Shown here: one piece after another, positions 61,901 through 64,000 of the stretch
Layout of the letters: the number at the start of each line of letters is the position of its first letter
Numbering within the stretch: the first letter of the stretch is position 1
NCBI GenBank assembly: GCA_037446555.1
Contig: JBBIIK010000005.1
Coordinates: 1 to 64,000 of the forward strand
Origin: JANWVO01 sp037446555
GTDB lineage: Bacteria > Acidobacteriota > Terriglobia > Bryobacterales > Bryobacteraceae
Length of the DNA stretch: 64,000 nt
Direction: 5' to 3'
The notes under the pieces: model-generated
Databases searched by the model: none
What the model was told of the DNA's origin: nothing
What the model saw: only the letters and a program-made list of their open reading frames with translations
Position numbers and translations under genes: made by a program

Positions 61901-62014
61901 CGCCCGCTGGCGACGGTGGTTGTCGGCGGACTGGCGTCCAGCCTGGTGTTGACGTTCGTCGGGCTGCCGGCGCTGTACTACGTGATCGCGCGCCGGCGCA
62001 CAAAGCGCGAGTGA
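58943..62014 (+). CDS. CzcA-type heavy-metal RND efflux pump
   Basis: 1023 aa, twelve predicted helices and two large periplasmic loops. The TM4 proton/metal motif D392-F-G-x3-D398-x6-E405 is that of HME-type pumps for divalent cations (Zn, Co, Ni), as opposed to the methionine-rich Cu/Ag type. N-terminal FALEQRFFTLVGAVLLVG, KIEAYPDISDPGV and the conserved NNTPGVINRRS are typical. It would form a tripartite complex with the TolC-like and adaptor proteins. Confidence 0.94.
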   Translation: MRGMLRFALEQRFFTLVGAVLLVGAGAWSFRQLKIEAYPDISDPGVDVITLAPGLAAEEVEQQVTIPIERALNNTPGVINRRSRTIFGLSLVQLTFEYSMDNYRARQLVLERLRGMELPEGLQPELGPMATPIGEMFRYTIEAPHLDDLQKRELQDWVVAPRLLQVAGVADVVPFGGLVKQYQIEVDPLLLEKYRLTLTDIAEAVGASNQNAGGALLDNRQQSLAVRGVGLLRSVEDIENSVVSEASGVPIYVKDLGRVTLGAAPRTGIFGLNERTGGVEGIVLMRRGENPSEVLRLVHEAIDELERSRLPAGVRIRTIYDRTELVENTLRTVSKTLAEGLAVVALVLLFFLGSVRAAVLTALTIPLSLLFAFIVMHVAGVPANLLSLGAIDFGIIVDGTLVMVEHILHRLGERKAAAQHALQVIGDAAFEMESPIFFSMLIIISAYLPLFTLERVERRLFTPMAFTVCAALFGALLITMTLIPTLATFLFANGSKSWENPLVKRLAELYRQTLEAFLPRAKIVVAGTGLVVAGAVVVALGLGTEFLPVLDEGTVWMRLNLPPGTSLEKSAAVAATLRQEIGKKPGVRDVASQAGRNDAGTDPFGPNRIEFLVTLRPYDEWPEGRTKAMLVEELARLMEEQVPGATYNITQPIIDTVTEAVTGSSADLAVLFTGPDLEMLRGLAARGLEIVRQTRGAADSSIEQERRQPQLTLRVNRPAMARYGVRVRDLQDLIELAIGGRTVSTLYDGDRRFDITVRYLPEARADAGAIANILVPTRSGARVPLGQLAGVRVVEGESIIARSENRRMVSVRTNIRGRDQGGFAAEVRRRIEQEVPLPEGYKIEWGGQFENMARAKARLSVALPVTVFIIFVLLFFAFRNMRDSLVVMLTVPFAFVGGVLLMWVRGINLSVSAAVGFVSLFGVAVMSGVLILSEVNRRRRQPGAELRQTLIDGCVAQMRPVLMMVVVAMLGMIPAARATGIGSDVQRPLATVVVGGLASSLVLTFVGLPALYYVIARRRTKRE

Positions 62015-62046
62015 TGCCGGCAGGGGCGAGAGGAAAGGAGCTAGGA

Positions 62047-62472
62047 ATGACGATCGAGCCGTATCTGTTTTTCAACGGCCGCTGCGAAGAGGCGCTGCGG
62101 TTTTACGAGCACGCCTTCGGGGCGCGCGTGGAGACCCTCTCGCGGTTTGGCGACAACCCGGACCCGTCGGGGCTGGAGAGGCTGCCGCCCGGATGGCGCG
62201 AGAAGATCATGCATGCAAGCTTTCTGATCGGCGATGCGCGCGTGTTGGCATCCGACGGCAACACGGCGGAACCCGCTCAATTCCGGGGGTTCGCGCTTTC
62301 AGTGGGAATCTCATCCGAGGAAGAGGCGCGGCGGGCGTTCGAGGCGCTCAGCGAGGGCGGGCGGATCGATATGCCCCTCGGCCCGACCTTCTGGTCTCCT
62401 TACTTCGGGATGGTGACCGACCGCTTCGGCGTTCAGTGGATGGTGACCGCCCCGTTCCAGCCGCAGACGTGA
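62047..62472 (+). CDS. VOC-family (PhnB-like) protein
   Basis: 141 aa from the ATG at 62047 (AGGAG seven bases upstream). MTIEPYLFFNGRCEEALRFYEHAFGA, MHASFLIGDARVLASDG, and the C-terminal FWSPYFGMVTDRFGVQWMV are the PhnB/DUF1338-like VOC pattern. Members are dimeric metal enzymes or antibiotic binding proteins; the PhnB branch has no agreed substrate. Downstream of the efflux operon by 32 bases but not clearly linked to it. Confidence 0.9.
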   Translation: MTIEPYLFFNGRCEEALRFYEHAFGARVETLSRFGDNPDPSGLERLPPGWREKIMHASFLIGDARVLASDGNTAEPAQFRGFALSVGISSEEEARRAFEALSEGGRIDMPLGPTFWSPYFGMVTDRFGVQWMVTAPFQPQT

Positions 62473-62559
62473 GCGGAGAGCCCGGCGGTTGCCTGCAAGC
62501 CCGGACGCTGCTGGACAGGAGGCAGCAAGCAGAATCTCCTGGCTGCGGCTGCCCCCGCG

Positions 62560-62580
62560 AAAAAAAGGCGGCGTGCCGCC
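62560..62580 (-). terminator. Intrinsic terminator of citrate synthase
   Basis: On the minus strand a 5-bp GC stem (62567-62580, loop CACG) is followed by seven T residues (62560-62566), 49 bases after the gltA stop. A larger surrounding inverted repeat (CGCCGCCGG/CCGGCGGC) could add stability. It also lies in the convergent spacer after the VOC gene. Confidence 0.7.
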
Positions 62581-62628
62581 GGGATCCGGCGATTCCGGCG
62601 GCGCACCGCTCTTTGCAGCAAGCCCGCG

Positions 62629-63939
62629 TCAGAGCGCCGCAGCCAGCATGGCGCTGGCCGTTTTCTCCGGCACGTGGCGCTCGCCGTGGCCGACGTACAA
62701 CTGGCGCGGGCGGGCGATTTTCTGCTCGGGATCGAGCAGCATCTCCTCCCACTGCGCCAGCCAGCCGACGGTGCGCGGGATGGCGAACAGCACGGTGAAC
62801 ATCTCCGGCTTGAAGCCCATGGCTTGGTAGATGATGCCGGAGTAGAAATCCACGTTGGGGTAGAGCTTGCGCTTCACGAAGTATTCGTCTTCGAGAGCGA
62901 TGCGCTCCAGTTCGATGGCGATGTCGAGCTTCGGGTTGCGCCCGGTGACCTCGAAGACGCGGTCGGCGGTCCACTTGATGATACGGGCGCGCGGATCGTA
63001 ATTCTTGTAGATCCGGTGGCCGAAGCCCATGAGCTTCAGCTCGCCCTTCTTGACCCGCTCGATGTAGGCGGGCACATTGTCCTTGGACCCGATCTCATCC
63101 AGCATCTTCAGGACTTCCTCATTGGCGCCCCCGTGCAGCGGACCGGACAACGCCGCTGCGGCAGCCGCCAGGGAAACATACGGATCGGCGTGGGAACTAC
63201 CCACGCTGCGCATCACATTGGCGCTGCAGTTCTGCTCATGGTCGGCATGCAGGATGAAGAGAATGTCGAGCGCGCGCGCCGTCACCGGGTTGGCGTGGTA
63301 TTTCGGCTCGACCATCTTCCACAGCATGTTCATGAAATTCTCTGTGTAGCTCAGGTCGTTGTCCGGGTAAACGTAGGGGTAGCCGAGGCTGTGGCGGTAG
63401 CAGTAGGCGGCAATGGTGGGCACCTTGGCGATCAGGCGCGTCACTTGCAGCCGCCTGACATCCTTGTTGAAGATGTCGCGGGCGTCCTTGTAAACGGTGG
63501 AAAGCGCCGCCACCGTGCTGATGAGCATCGCCATGGGGTGAGCGTCGTAGCGGAAGCCTTCCAGGAACGTCTTGGTGGTCTCATGGAGCATCGTGTGATG
63601 CTTGACCTCGGCTTCCCAAGCCTTGAGTTCGTCAGGCGTGGGAAGTTCGCCGTTGATGAGCAGCCACGCGACTTCAAGGAACGTGCAGCGCTCGGCCAGT
63701 TCCTCGATCGGGTAGCCGCGGTAGCGCAGGATGCCCTTGTCGCCGTCGATGAAGGTGATGGCGCTCCGGCAGGAGGCCGTGTTCATGAACGCGGGGTCAT
63801 AGCCCATGACCCCGAAGTCTTCCTCGTCCTTCTTGATCTGACGGAGATCCATGGTGCGGATGCAGCCGTCGACGAATGGAATCGTGTAGCTTTTCCCAGT
63901 GCAGTTGTCGATGATCGAGAGAGTATTCAGGCTTTCCAT
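62629..63939 (-). CDS. gltA: Citrate synthase
   Basis: 436 aa, the length of hexameric type II bacterial enzymes. Condenses acetyl-CoA with oxaloacetate. Active-site residues are in ILHADHEQN (His), SGPLHGGANEEVLKML (His) and LYPNVDFYSGIIY (Asp). N-terminal beta-rich domain (~1-60, including GYDPAFMNTASC) is typical of the type II form that NADH can regulate. GGAG precedes the ATG by eight bases. Located at the right edge of the window, complete. Confidence 0.97.
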   Translation of the reverse strand: MESLNTLSIIDNCTGKSYTIPFVDGCIRTMDLRQIKKDEEDFGVMGYDPAFMNTASCRSAITFIDGDKGILRYRGYPIEELAERCTFLEVAWLLINGELPTPDELKAWEAEVKHHTMLHETTKTFLEGFRYDAHPMAMLISTVAALSTVYKDARDIFNKDVRRLQVTRLIAKVPTIAAYCYRHSLGYPYVYPDNDLSYTENFMNMLWKMVEPKYHANPVTARALDILFILHADHEQNCSANVMRSVGSSHADPYVSLAAAAAALSGPLHGGANEEVLKMLDEIGSKDNVPAYIERVKKGELKLMGFGHRIYKNYDPRARIIKWTADRVFEVTGRNPKLDIAIELERIALEDEYFVKRKLYPNVDFYSGIIYQAMGFKPEMFTVLFAIPRTVGWLAQWEEMLLDPEQKIARPRQLYVGHGERHVPEKTASAMLAAAL

Positions 63940-64000
63940 CAGTGCAGCTCCAGCAAGAAAGGATCATGCCGCCATGCCCGGCGCCTCCGGAGAGCCGGGC

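Overview
The window is chromosomal DNA from a GC-rich Gram-negative bacterium, most likely an acidobacterium of the Solibacter/Bryobacter type. This placement is inferred from gene content, not from a marker phylogeny. Supporting features are a 1075-aa NHL-repeat protein ending in a domain like the one abundant in Solibacter (TIGR03437 type), many small secreted enzymes (Gfo/Idh/MocA oxidoreductases, a ceramidase-like enzyme, amidohydrolase, creatininase), the futalosine menaquinone genes mqnA/mqnC, and a three-subunit succinate dehydrogenase with a single cytochrome b subunit. I see no insertion sequence, prophage, CRISPR array or rRNA operon.

Layout. 1-376: a relatively AT-rich leader and tRNA-Phe. 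525-13642: a tightly packed minus-strand run read from high to low coordinates: DUF1015 protein, YqgE/AlgH, HAD phosphatase, CHASE2 histidine kinase, sigma-54 response regulator, hslV, hslU, FN3 lipoprotein, fumarylacetoacetase-family enzyme, membrane protein, Dabb protein and M14 peptidase. 13761-18810: sdhC-sdhA-sdhB, a peptidoglycan-binding-domain protein and alanine dehydrogenase. 19053-21527: a small secreted protein and an overlapping pair of exported enzymes (Tat aminotransferase, creatininase family). 21603-24225: three Tad-type pilus/pseudopilin proteins, divergent from an ECF sigma factor, a soluble zinc anti-sigma factor and a polytopic membrane protein (24415-26366). 26377-28562: amidohydrolase and TIM-barrel isomerase. 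28723-31709: a penicillin-binding transpeptidase, then obgE, rpmA and rplU. 31940-36215: GGDEF diguanylate cyclase, SDR, FliD, FliT-like chaperone and elongation factor P. 36312-42523: secreted protein, OsmC, a fused acyltransferase and the NHL protein. 42623-44477: mqnA-mqnC. 44462-50609: esterase-like hydrolase, zinc-ribbon protein, ceramidase-like enzyme and two Gfo/Idh/MocA proteins. 50680-50757: tRNA-Pro. 50953-62014: a plus-strand block with an ABC/FtsX-type transporter, a LolA-like protein and an outer-membrane barrel, followed by a CzcCBA-type metal efflux operon carrying a PII-like DUF190 gene. The window ends with a VOC protein and citrate synthase.

Functional themes. Central carbon and respiration are represented by gltA, sdhCAB, ald and menaquinone synthesis. 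Envelope maintenance is represented by the ABC-LolA-like-barrel set, the PBP, ornithine-lipid-like acyltransferase and RND efflux. Regulation includes a kinase/sigma-54 activator pair, an ECF/anti-sigma pair and a c-di-GMP cyclase beside fliD. The most attractive candidates for under-described biology are the divergent ECF sigma/ZAS/membrane-protein locus facing the pseudopilin genes, the exported PLP-aminotransferase/creatininase pair, the four-gene ABC-FtsX-LolA-like-barrel unit, and the DUF190 gene lodged between the adaptor and pump genes of the efflux operon.
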